NCBI RefSeq assembly: GCF_003344785.1 | Contig: NZ_QPMK01000022.1 | Coordinates: 1 to 64,000, forward strand | DNA: 64,000 nucleotides | Reading direction: 5' to 3' | From: Thalassococcus profundi | Lineage (GTDB): Bacteria > Pseudomonadota > Alphaproteobacteria > Rhodobacterales > Rhodobacteraceae | Part shown: one piece after another, positions 17,740-25,530 of the stretch | Layout of the letters: the number at the start of each line of letters is the position of its first letter | How positions within the stretch are numbered: the stretch's first letter is position 1 | Notes under the pieces: generated by a model | What the model was told of the DNA's origin: nothing | What the model saw: the letters and a program-made list of their open reading frames with translations, nothing else | Database searches by the model: none | Made by a program: the position numbers and the translations under genes

Positions 17740-17930
17740 GTTGCCCTTCTATTCTTAGGAATTGAGGCGCATGGAAACATACGACCTCGTAGACGCGCTG
17801 CAGGCGCATCAAGGGCAACGGCACTCCACATCATGCTGACAAACAAGCGAAACGTGCTCGATTCGCCGACAGCCCCATTACGGCATCTCTCCCTTTGAGG
17901 GGTCAGTGGGCCTTCATCGTCTCGGATGTC
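17740..17930 (-). ncRNA. Candidate bridge RNA region of the IS110 element
   Basis: The ~200 bp upstream of the transposase is non-coding and structured: GTTGCCCTT (17740-17748) pairs with AAGGGCAAC (17811-17819), enclosing TACGA-CC-TCGTA (17780-17791). In IS110-group elements the bridge RNA is encoded upstream of the transposase, in the left end. The target- and donor-binding loops were not mapped. A similar length of non-coding DNA lies downstream (16500-16704), where IS1111-type elements would encode it, so the side is an inference. Confidence 0.35.
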
Positions 17931-17953
17931 AGGGGGAGGCATCCCCTGCCCTT

Positions 17954-18298
17954 CTACCAGTCGCGCGCCAGCATGATGGTCAGCACGCGCATGGTGGTAG
18001 CAGGATTGTCCGGGGTCTCAGCCCCGTAGCGGAAGTCCGAATCCGCCTCATAGAGATCGATCTTCCAGAACACGGTCTCTCCCCGGATCTCGACCGCCCC
18101 GAAATCGTGCCATCCCTCGGGATCATTCTCGGGCTCGAATGCATCGAACGCTCCGGTGGCCTTGACTGCCTCGGCCATGAAGCCGTCACCAGCCTCCATG
18201 ATCGAGCGCGTGACGTGCATGCGGCCCTGGATCGGCTGCTCAGGTGGCACTCCGAGGCAGACAAGCTTGCGAAACGCGTCGTTCTGCGCCGCGATCAC
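17954..18298 (-). CDS. DUF3768 protein
   Basis: The 114-residue protein contains the DUF3768 pattern: IAAQNDAFRKL at the start, GAFDAFEPENDPEGWHDFGA in the middle, and VFWKIDLYEADSDFRYGAE followed by TTMRVLTIMLARDW at the end. The start is GTG, sharing GTGA with the stop of the ArdC-like frame upstream. That overlap arose at a fusion point, since the ArdC-like protein ends prematurely there. DUF3768 is small, soluble, plasmid-associated and of unknown function. Confidence 0.8.
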   Translation of the reverse strand: MIAAQNDAFRKLVCLGVPPEQPIQGRMHVTRSIMEAGDGFMAEAVKATGAFDAFEPENDPEGWHDFGAVEIRGETVFWKIDLYEADSDFRYGAETPDNPATTMRVLTIMLARDW

Positions 18299-19026
18299 AC
18301 TCGGATCTCCTCGCGCGCATAGGACGTGTTGCCAAACTTCGAGAACCCGAAATCACGGTTCAGTCGATGTGGGGCTTTCGTGGCATGGGCCAGCTCATGG
18401 GCCCAGACCCCGTAGAAATTGCGCGGGTCCTGGAACCGCGTGATGGACGGCATGTAAACCTTGTCCACGGGGGGCAAATAGTACGCCTCCGTGCCCGTGA
18501 AGACGGTTGTGATGTCGATGGCATCGAAAAACGCCTGCATGTGCGGGATGGGCTCGGACGGCGGATGCTCGGGCACGGGCTCCGGGTCAGGGTAGAAGCT
18601 GTCGGGCAGGCCATCGATCTGGCAGGCATTGAACACGCGGTAGGATTTCTGGAAGCGGAAGATGCGGGCTTCCTCGGAGTGATCATCCCCGTCGCTGCGG
18701 TCGTCCTCGCCGCCCGCGTCTTTCCGGCTTTGACCGTAATAAACGACGACAGAGGACTTCTCGCCCTTGCGGACCTTTGCGTCCAAGGCATTGGCTTGCG
18801 GCAACGTCATCCAAAAGGGAGAGCTGTGGCCCGCCATCACGGTCCGCATCGTCAGCAGGAAGTTGTTCACCCCCTGGTAGGGTTCACCACCCACGCGCAG
18901 GGGACGAGAGCTGCCACCTGCGGTCTAGGGCTTGCGCCACGGCAGGACGCCGCGCTCGATGATGCGGATGATTTCGTTTGTGATGACCTCGGAGGCATCG
19001 AATTTGGGCGTGCGGGATCGGGCCAT
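18295..19026 (-). pseudogene. ArdC-like ssDNA-binding/zincin protein with amber codon and truncated end
   Basis: From ATG at 19026 the frame reads MARSRTPKFDASEVITNEII and reaches RGVLPWRKP, then TAG at 18925-18927 (codon 34), then resumes the ArdC N-terminal signature (PLRVGGEPYQGVNNFLL). The later part carries the zincin motif HELAH with a downstream HRLNRDFG. Intact relatives continue ~60-90 residues beyond AREEIR; here the frame stops and DUF3768 begins. ArdC proteins bind single-stranded DNA and protect incoming plasmids from restriction. A restart at Met 18894 could give a shortened 199-residue product. The TAG probably replaces a Trp codon (TGG). Confidence 0.75.
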
Positions 19027-19066
19027 GGCTGGCCTCCTTTCGAGTTTTGGTGAGAGGAAATGGTGA

Positions 19067-19537
19067 TCAGATTGACTGACGGGGCCGCGGATCGTTGACG
19101 ATCCTCGCGCCGAGGACTTCGACCATGTCGATGTAGGTGGTCAGCGACACGGACCTGCCAGGACCACAAGGGTCAGAGTCGTCCGATCCGTCCCGTGCCA
19201 CCCGCGGCAGGTTCGCGAAGGCGATGACATCGGTGACGGGTCGGATATCGATGAACGGGGTGCCACGTGAGACCGCAAGAGTGGCCAAGGGAAAGCGCTC
19301 GATCGGCGCGAAGGTTGAAACGGTGGTCCAACCGAGATGGATGAATGTCCCGCCCTCTCCGCAAATAACATGCGCGTTCGGCAATAACGCCGCCTGCTTC
19401 AGATAGCTGAGATCACACAGGACGGTCTCGCGCTCGCGCCGCTGTGCCTGCCCCGTCTGGCCGGATCGGCGTAGTTCCTTGTGTCGCCACCACGAGGCAG
19501 CGGTCGCGCGCAATACGCGCAAGACACCTGTTTGCAT
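19067..19537 (-). CDS. Hypothetical protein
   Basis: The frame encodes 156 residues from an ATG preceded by AAGGGCATTCTA; an earlier ATG at 19552 has no ribosome-binding site. The N-terminal ~40 residues are Arg-rich (VLRVLRATAASWWRHKELRR); the rest is mixed alpha/beta with a short hydrophobic segment but no clear membrane helix. No family was recognised. It is preceded by a loose copy of the backbone leader motif (19631-19650), arguing it is a real backbone gene. Confidence 0.45.
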   Translation of the reverse strand: MQTGVLRVLRATAASWWRHKELRRSGQTGQAQRRERETVLCDLSYLKQAALLPNAHVICGEGGTFIHLGWTTVSTFAPIERFPLATLAVSRGTPFIDIRPVTDVIAFANLPRVARDGSDDSDPCGPGRSVSLTTYIDMVEVLGARIVNDPRPRQSI

Positions 19538-20698
19538 TAGAATGCCCTTCATCAGGAACGGCAGACCGGAATCCGGCCCGGACCCATCTGAGGGACCCCA
19601 AAGGCCCTCATCCGTCAGTCACAAAACCCGAAGGACACTTTCACTTTTCGTGGACCAAACCCATGAAACACCCAACCGCCACCGAACTGTACTGGTACGA
19701 CGGGATCAGAACTTCCACAGGGCCCATCGGCTAGACCTGTGGCGGTTCCTTCTTCACGAGATAGCCCAGACCGCTCAATCGGCCCGCAACTGCCAACTTC
19801 TTCGTAGAGCGTGCTGATACTTTGGCTTCCCGTCGATGTAGCGGATCGGCACCCTGGAAAGGGAAACCATGTTGATGAAGGCTGTTATGGGCATGATTTC
19901 TCATCGCGAATACCAAAAAACGCAATAACCTATTGTTATTAAATCGTTTTCCTCCATCTGATGGATCAGATCATTCCGCAGCCAACATCAAAGCACTCTT
20001 TTGAATAGTTCGGGTGTCATGAAATCAAGAGATTGAGTTGCAACCGCTGTTCTGAGATGTCCTCGTCGTCCACTACGACCAAATCAGCGGAACGCGGGAC
20101 CGCTGGCAACTAGCTGCTGCGCTTGAGGAGCCGATTGCCTCGCTGGCCATGTCGCCATTATCGAAGTGACTGAGAAGTTATGGGGTCCCCTTCCCAGCGC
20201 GCGGGAATTCGAGGATCGAACCCTTGGTCAAACGGTTTTGGTAACCATCGACCGTCTGCTCCTTGTGCGCTACGGCCCGTAGCCACGATATCATGCAACA
20301 GACATCCACAACCTACCTCTCAAGCATTAGCACCGATGAAGGCCAAGCGAATATCCGAGGCCAGGACCCAAATCGCCGTCAGCAGGCGCCGGATAGCGTA
20401 GAGCCAATTGTTGAGGGTATTCATCATCAGATCTCAGACATCGAAAAGGGCAGGGGCCGCGGAGGCGCGCAACTGCTAGGTTGGCTGCAGCGCAACACTC
20501 TGTATGTTCTTCGCTAGCCGCCTTTGCGCTACTAGCAGCGATGGTCACCAGCTGAGGTTTTATCATGATGATCGGGATGCCCTCGTCATCAGATCTTCGC
20601 CGCGACGAAGGCGAAAGCCACTTTCACGATCTCAAATATCGCCACACCTCAACCCCCTAACTTTTCTCTCTCGAACACCGTTTGTGTGCCGAGAGCCT
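19538..20698. other. Gene-poor stretch downstream of repC
   Basis: No convincing gene is seen. A short frame at 19662-19733 (MKHPTATELYWYDG...) ends after 23 codons and could be a broken gene start. The sequence from 19900 to 20700 is AT-richer and less codon-like than its neighbours and looks like decayed DNA. A T-arm-like string near 20210-20230 is not part of a tRNA fold. A loose copy of the backbone leader motif sits at 19631-19650. Confidence 0.35.
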
Positions 20699-20760
20699 AC
20701 TTAACAGCTGTTAAGTTATGCCATGCCAGCCGCACGAGATCGGAGTTTAACAGCTGTTAA
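20699..20760. other. Pair of parS-like palindromes at the end of repC
   Basis: ACTTAACAGCTGTTAAGT at 20699-20716 is a perfect 18-bp palindrome, and TTAACAGCTGTTAA at 20747-20760 is a second 14-bp copy overlapping the repC stop codon. RepABC plasmids carry 16-bp parS palindromes with conserved central GC that bind RepB and direct partition; their sequence distinguishes compatibility groups. Position, spacing (48 bp centre to centre) and symmetry fit. Binding by this RepB is inferred. Confidence 0.7.
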
Positions 20761-21968
20761 GCCGCGTTCCGCCGGCCAATCAATGCCATGACCATTGGGC
20801 CACAGGAAAACTCGCCTGCCGCAGCTTTGGTAGTCAGAGCTCGCAAGTATCCACCAGGCGATCTTATGTCGGCGAAGCGTTCCAGCATGGCAGCAACGAC
20901 GATCGACGCTTGCTCCGGACCCATGAACCGCTGTGCTTCTTCCCATGCAGACGCACTGATCCCCATGGCTGGCCGCACATGGCACGCCGCATCGAAGAGC
21001 TGATGCCAATGCCGGATCTCACCTTGGTAGAAGGTCTTAAGCGAGGGACATGCCGCGATCACTAGGTGGAGCGGGATCTTTGGCAGGTGTCTTGTGTCCT
21101 GTTCATCAACGTCAGCCACCGGCTCATTCGTATCCACATCTGGCACACCCGCCGCCGCCCCGCCTTTTTTTAAAGCAGGTTCAAGATCTATAGATTCTTT
21201 ATTTGAATTATGATGGTGACGCTCAGATTGGGCATCATTGGTGTTCATTTCTTCTGTTTCAGGGCCATCAATGATGTTGCGTGCCTGGTCAAGGAGAGCT
21301 TCAAGGTCGGCTCGATAGGCCGCAAGGTCCTCAATTGAAAGCTTGCGGCGAAGCGCGCGGGCTGTGAGGGCAGCCTTGTCGCGAAGCTGATCCCAGAAGC
21401 CTAGGCCTGGCTGCATCTCGTCTCCGAACTCTGCGAGGGCCGCGAGATCACGCCGCATGAGGCTTACGACCTCTCTCAGACGCCTGACGCGCTCCTTAGC
21501 CTCACGTACGGCCTCTGCCGCCCGTGCTATCTCCTCGGACTGGCAGTAGAGCGGGGAAAGATCGAAGCCAAAGGCGACGCGCTCTTCGCCGTGCTTGCGG
21601 ACGTAGCGCTTTCCATTGGGGCTATCACGCCGCTGGAGCAAGCCAGCCTCGACAAGACGCGCGAGGTGACGACGCATAGTGGAGCAGGGCATACCATTCA
21701 GGCGCTCACAGATCGCCTTGTTCGAGGGGAAGACTACCATCTCGGCGTTCCCGCCAAGTGCATCGTCTGGAAAGAAGCTGAGGAGCCCCTGCAAAACAGT
21801 CAAATCACGTTCTGACACGCCAAAGGCCGCTTGCGCCTTGGAGAGCTCGCGCAGGAGTTCCCACTTGTTAACGGGTCTGGCCGGAACAGATGCCTCGGGT
21901 CGCTCGATGACGCGCAAATGGCCGTGCGAAATCGGCCGCATAAACGGCGAAATTGGTGTGTAATCCAT
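20757..21968 (-). CDS. repC: RepC replication initiator
   Basis: The 403-residue protein is a RepC initiator: N-terminal winged-helix part (SERDLTVLQGLLSFFPDD, SNKAICERLNGMPCSTMRRH, LVEAGLLQRRDSPNGKRYVR) and a C-terminal helical region. RepC binds oriV, which in RepABC plasmids lies inside repC itself. A middle linker (about residues 255-300) is AT-rich at DNA level, a plausible oriV location. The ATG at 21968 is used; a GTG at 21980 in the same frame is possible, and neither has a good ribosome-binding site, as expected for a gene controlled by leader RNA structure. The last codons overlap a parS-like palindrome. Confidence 0.9.
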   Translation of the reverse strand: MDYTPISPFMRPISHGHLRVIERPEASVPARPVNKWELLRELSKAQAAFGVSERDLTVLQGLLSFFPDDALGGNAEMVVFPSNKAICERLNGMPCSTMRRHLARLVEAGLLQRRDSPNGKRYVRKHGEERVAFGFDLSPLYCQSEEIARAAEAVREAKERVRRLREVVSLMRRDLAALAEFGDEMQPGLGFWDQLRDKAALTARALRRKLSIEDLAAYRADLEALLDQARNIIDGPETEEMNTNDAQSERHHHNSNKESIDLEPALKKGGAAAGVPDVDTNEPVADVDEQDTRHLPKIPLHLVIAACPSLKTFYQGEIRHWHQLFDAACHVRPAMGISASAWEEAQRFMGPEQASIVVAAMLERFADIRSPGGYLRALTTKAAAGEFSCGPMVMALIGRRNAA

Positions 21969-21985
21969 GAAAATGTTCACGAAGA

Positions 21986-22025
21986 CAAAAATTCTAGGGC
22001 CCGCGAATCGCTTTGCGCTTGCGGG
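21986..22025 (-). terminator. Attenuator in the repC leader
   Basis: On the minus strand CCCGCAAGCG and CGATTCGCGGG form a GC-rich stem (22025-22000) followed by CCCTAGAATTTTTG. This is a rho-independent terminator just before the repC start. In RepABC systems binding of the antisense RNA shifts the leader into the terminator form and lowers RepC synthesis; the arrangement here fits that mechanism. Confidence 0.65.
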
Positions 22026-22053
22026 GTAGGGGCCAGAACGCTACATTCAGAGG

Positions 22054-22144
22054 TGCGAAAACTGAGATTTTGTAGCGGGCTGATCCCGGTGCGAAACCTT
22101 ACAAAGGTCTCGTGAAGCTAGCTTCTCGGGGCCTTTTTCTTTTT
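22054..22144 (+). ncRNA. Counter-transcribed RNA (incompatibility RNA) between repB and repC
   Basis: The plus strand has a promoter-like pair TTGCGG (22019-22024) and TACATT (22042-22047) with 17-bp spacing. It is followed ~60 bp later by a strong terminator: arms 22103-22118 and 22121-22136 pair over 16 positions with one mismatch, then TTTTTCTTTTT to 22144. It is antisense to the repC leader, in the place where RepABC plasmids encode ctRNA, which controls copy number and incompatibility. The 5' end is inferred from the promoter and is approximate. Confidence 0.7.
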
Positions 22145-22181
22145 GCCTGTATCGTGCCTCCTTCTTGTTGGTTGCTCTTCC

Positions 22182-23111
22182 TCAGTCTTCTGAACGCTTC
22201 CAGCGCTCATGAAGCTCGGTAATCAGCTTTGGGGCATTGCCCTCCAACCAGCTGATAAAATCAGGTTCATCCGTCGTCAGATCGAGTTTAAGCTGCTTGC
22301 CTTGGCGGCCGGTCTTGACCGTCGCAGCTCCGACACCGGGGATCGCCAAAGCAGGCACGCCTTTTCTAGACGGGCTTGCTTTCTTCTCTGCGCTCTTCGC
22401 AGCTGCAAGAACTGCGAGAAACGCACGCTCAGAAACCTCATCGACCGAGCCGGAACTTTCGGACTTAGCTGCATGAGCTACGGCTTGCAGTTGGTCTCGA
22501 TCGCCGTCGTAGGCACCCAAAGCCTTTTTGAGCTCTTCCCATCTCGGGCGACCAATCCCGGGAGCCGCACCAATTGCCTGGATGAGTTCTTCGCCGACCG
22601 TCCGAACGACACTCAAGAGTTGTGAAACCCCAGCTTCGTGGAGGTTAAGGACTTCGGCGACACCTCGATTGGTGCGCTCAGCCCCTTCCAAATGATCACC
22701 GTCCAGAAGTGCCGTCGCAACGAGCGCACGCTCAATAAAGCTCAGATCACGACGCTCTTGGTTCTCGAGAAGCTGATCTCGAAGCGCTTGATCACCCTCA
22801 ACCTCTGTTACGATGGCTCGAACTTTGATACCGAGTTCGCGACATGCTTCTAAGCGTCTGCGGCCATAGATCAGGTTGTAGCGATCGCCTTCCAGTGGGC
22901 GGACCAAGACAGGCACACGCTGACCGTTCTTGGAAATAGAGTTCTTCAGGCCCTCAACTTCAATCTGAAGCCTGTCATCCAACCGTCCTTCGGTAACAAT
23001 CTGCGCCGGATCGATCTCAAAAACACCGCCACGCAGTCGGCGCCCTTCAAGAGCGTCAGGAGCGTTGCGAAGGGTCTGCAGCGGCAGGCCAAGTTTAGGC
23101 TTTCTTGCCAT
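22182..23111 (-). CDS. repB: RepB (ParB-type partition protein)
   Basis: The 309-residue protein has a ParB N-terminal domain (ENSISKNGQRVPVLVRP-type segment, then YNLIYGRRRLEACRELGI and ENQERRDLSFIERALVA), an HTH (GVAEVLNLHEAGVSQLLSVV) and a C-terminal dimerisation region. It binds parS and works with RepA to segregate plasmid copies. The start at 23111 (MARKPKLGLPLQTLRNAP, preceded by GGGGGCGGA) overlaps repA by 17 bp, showing translational coupling. The longer frame to 23150 lies inside repA and lacks similarity. Confidence 0.92.
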   Translation of the reverse strand: MARKPKLGLPLQTLRNAPDALEGRRLRGGVFEIDPAQIVTEGRLDDRLQIEVEGLKNSISKNGQRVPVLVRPLEGDRYNLIYGRRRLEACRELGIKVRAIVTEVEGDQALRDQLLENQERRDLSFIERALVATALLDGDHLEGAERTNRGVAEVLNLHEAGVSQLLSVVRTVGEELIQAIGAAPGIGRPRWEELKKALGAYDGDRDQLQAVAHAAKSESSGSVDEVSERAFLAVLAAAKSAEKKASPSRKGVPALAIPGVGAATVKTGRQGKQLKLDLTTDEPDFISWLEGNAPKLITELHERWKRSED

Positions 23112-24288
23112 TCCGCCCCCATGTGTTCTGGATGATTTCAGCGATCTCATCGTTCACTGCGTTCATAGATTCGATCGCACGATCAAACGTCTGACGCGTG
23201 AAGTCCCTCTTGTCAGCTTCGTAGAGCGTTTGCTTGGTCAAGCCGGCATCAGAAATTGCGGTCGATTCAACCATGTGATTGGTCAGGACCGACCTCCCAA
23301 ACAGCCCGCGAATGAAGGCGATGACTTCGGTTTGTGGCGCGTCGCCGACTTTGTATCGCGTTGGCAAGAAGCGCAGCCAATCGAAGCGCAGATTTGCGCC
23401 TGCATCCCTGATTACTCCCAGGAGATCCGCCGTCATTCGCAGGAATTGGGACATCGACATAAGGTCAAGCATCTGCGGGTGAACCGTCACGAGGACGCCC
23501 GAGGACGCGGAAAGTGCTGACATCGTCAAGAAACCAAGCTGCGGCGGGCAGTCGATCACAACAACGTCGTAGTTCGCTTCAACACTATCGAGTGCGTCAT
23601 GAACTCTCGCGAAGAACGCTTTCGCTCCGCCTCGCTGGATAGCAGCAGGCGTCTCGTGCTCGAACTCCATGAGTTCAAGGTTGCCTGGGATGAGATCAAG
23701 GCCGCGAATGTAAGTCTTGCGGATCACTTCGGAGATCGGAACCGGATCGTCGTAGCGAACGGCATCATAGAGGGTTCCGCCCTCCATGAGGTCGAGTTCT
23801 GGCTGGATTCCGTGAAGAGCCGAAAGAGATGCTTGGGGGTCGAGATCGATCGCAAGAACTCTGTACCCCTTGAGCGCCAAGCGCTGAGCGAGGTGAGCAG
23901 ACGTCGTCGTTTTGCCGCTTCCGCCCTTGAAGTTCACCACTGAAATGACTTGAAGCTCGTCACCGTCGCGACGCCCAGGCACGTAAGTTCCAGACTTTTT
24001 TGCGTTTCCTTCAAGCGTCTGCCGGATTTCCCAGATATCGTCGAGCGTATAGCGGCGATGACTTCCCGCCGTCGTCTCGACGTCAACGATCTTTCCTTCT
24101 CGATGAAGCTTCCGAAGATAAGTATGGTCGACGCCAAGGAGCTCAGCAGCTTCGCCGCTGGTCAAAGTGCGCATCACCTTCTTTGCATCCGGTGGGAAGT
24201 GCGCAGCGCGCTGAGCATGCAGGTTCGACGCGAGAAGTTCCGCGTAGTGCCCGATGGCGATATCTAGATCCTGTTCTGCTTCGCTCAT
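23095..24288 (-). CDS. repA: RepA (ParA-type partition ATPase)
   Basis: The 397-residue protein has an N-terminal MerR-like HTH (TSGEAAELLGVDHTYLRKLH, residues 43-62) and a ParA ATPase domain with deviant Walker A KGGSGKTTT at 121-129 and the VIDCPPQLGFLT switch motif. It powers plasmid partition and, with RepB, represses the repABC promoter. It is first in the minus-strand repA-repB-repC operon. The 24289-24422 leader probably holds the operon promoter; no certain operator was recognised. Length is normal for RepABC systems. Confidence 0.92.
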   Translation of the reverse strand: MSEAEQDLDIAIGHYAELLASNLHAQRAAHFPPDAKKVMRTLTSGEAAELLGVDHTYLRKLHREGKIVDVETTAGSHRRYTLDDIWEIRQTLEGNAKKSGTYVPGRRDGDELQVISVVNFKGGSGKTTTSAHLAQRLALKGYRVLAIDLDPQASLSALHGIQPELDLMEGGTLYDAVRYDDPVPISEVIRKTYIRGLDLIPGNLELMEFEHETPAAIQRGGAKAFFARVHDALDSVEANYDVVVIDCPPQLGFLTMSALSASSGVLVTVHPQMLDLMSMSQFLRMTADLLGVIRDAGANLRFDWLRFLPTRYKVGDAPQTEVIAFIRGLFGRSVLTNHMVESTAISDAGLTKQTLYEADKRDFTRQTFDRAIESMNAVNDEIAEIIQNTWGRNGKKA

Positions 24289-24422
24289 GTCTGCCCCGAT
24301 CCGTGGGCGCGTTTTTTATGTGACCGCGCGTTATTTTTCGAGACTATTGCCCGACCAGCCAGATTCGTGCAAGCACTTTCTAGATTTAGTGGTAATCCGT
24401 TAGGCCAACACAAGTGTCGTGT

Positions 24423-25304
24423 TCACAGGAGCCCCAACTTTTTCGCACGCTCAAGCAGCATTTTGACCGAAGACGGCTGCCAGCTAGTGCGGCCTCGAGG
24501 GGTGCGCTCACGCATCGATTCTAGCCGGTCGCAGATCGCCTGCAGTGTGATTTCGGGGCCCGAGCCTTTGATGGCAGCCACGATAGTCGGCAGGCGGTCA
24601 TCGGTTTCGCGGCGTCCGGCGCGGCCAAGGACTTCATCTGGTAGAAACCCGTCGCGGACATAGGCTTTCACAGCACGAAGTAGGCGGCTTTGGGTCCAGT
24701 GCCGGTCGTGGGGCAGGGGGCCATTAATGATTCGCAAAACATCTTCCCAGGCCATATCCGGCCGTAGGCGTCGCACGTGGGGCACCCAATCCTGCGCGGT
24801 TTCGTTCAGGCGCTCCATGTAGCCGTCCTGTCGTGCCAGCCGCACCTTGCGCAGCGCGTCGGGGTCTTTGGTGCGAAGCCCAGGATTGCCACCAACGCGC
24901 CCTTTGGCGCGCGCAGAGGCAAGCCCGGCCTTTGTGCGCTCACGTATCAGCGCGCGCTCGAACTCGGCCGCGGCGCCCAGAACCTGCAATGTGAATTTTC
25001 CTTGAGGGGATCCGGTGTCGATCGGGTCCTGAATGGAACGAAAGAACGCTCCCTTGGCCTCCAGACGTTCGATCACCTCCAGCAAATGCGACAGAGACCT
25101 CGCAAGCCGGTCGATCCGCACAACGACCAGCGTATCGCCGCTCTGAACGCGTTCGAGCAAACGCGCGAGTACAGGACGCGCGCGATTGCCGCCTGAGGCG
25201 TGCTCTTCAAAGATCTCGGCACAGCCCGCAGTTTGCAGGGCCTCAGACTGGGGCAGGGGGGTCTGATCCTCTGTCGATACGCGGGCGTAGCCTATCAGGG
25301 GCAT
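24423..25304 (-). CDS. Serine recombinase (resolvase/invertase family)
   Basis: The 293-residue protein has a resolvase catalytic domain: Ser10 in GYARVSTEDQ, VVVRIDRLARS and the E-helix FERALIRERTKAGL, followed by a longer C-terminal region than classic Tn3 resolvases (about 100 extra residues with two helical DNA-binding segments). Such enzymes resolve plasmid multimers or cointegrates. It is divergent from the HTH gene at 25531, and the 25305-25530 gap has repeated TAAACGA boxes that may be its site. No flanking transposon ends were seen, so a plasmid-resolution role is plausible. Confidence 0.85.
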   Translation of the reverse strand: MPLIGYARVSTEDQTPLPQSEALQTAGCAEIFEEHASGGNRARPVLARLLERVQSGDTLVVVRIDRLARSLSHLLEVIERLEAKGAFFRSIQDPIDTGSPQGKFTLQVLGAAAEFERALIRERTKAGLASARAKGRVGGNPGLRTKDPDALRKVRLARQDGYMERLNETAQDWVPHVRRLRPDMAWEDVLRIINGPLPHDRHWTQSRLLRAVKAYVRDGFLPDEVLGRAGRRETDDRLPTIVAAIKGSGPEITLQAICDRLESMRERTPRGRTSWQPSSVKMLLERAKKLGLL

Positions 25305-25530
25305 GAAAATCGGCCGTTTGCAATTTCATATACCGTTACTAAACGACCATTTGTAAACGAATGCAAGGGCGTGCACTTTGGCGCTGTTCAGCAGGGAACC
25401 CTTAGTTTCCATACGCTGAACACGATCAGAGATCTCTCGCAGACCACCGCGCGCGCGTGCCATATAAGGAGTGTGGGCGCACCCAAATAAAACCCTTGGG
25501 TAAAATGCAAAAGTGCCATATTTTGCATAT
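25305..25530. promoter_or_regulatory. Divergent intergenic region, possible res site
   Basis: TAAACGA occurs at 25340-25346 and 25354-25360, and CGTT-ACTA-AACG (25334-25345) is a short inverted repeat. The sequence is AT-rich compared with both flanking genes. Res sites consist of paired inverted motifs next to the resolvase gene, which this could be. The full three-subsite layout was not resolved. Confidence 0.3.

Larger units (their letters stand above)
16490..17950 (-). mobile_element. IS110-family insertion sequence (approximate limits)
   Basis: The element consists of a transposase gene and about 200 bp of non-coding DNA on each side. Its left limit lies between 16484 and ~16535, where ParB similarity is lost; its right limit lies close to 17900-17953, before the end of the DUF3768 gene. 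IS110 elements lack obvious terminal inverted repeats, and none was found, so the ends cannot be fixed by eye. Its insertion, with or without a deletion, removed the first part of the ParB-like gene. Confidence 0.6.

Noticed and set aside
20195-20235. tRNA-like T-arm string near 20210-20230
   Set aside because: No acceptor stem, D-arm or anticodon arm can be folded around it.
24289-24422. AACAC...GTGTT string near 24407-24423 as a repABC operator
   Set aside because: Arms of only five bases and no second copy; too weak to call, although the region must hold the operon promoter.
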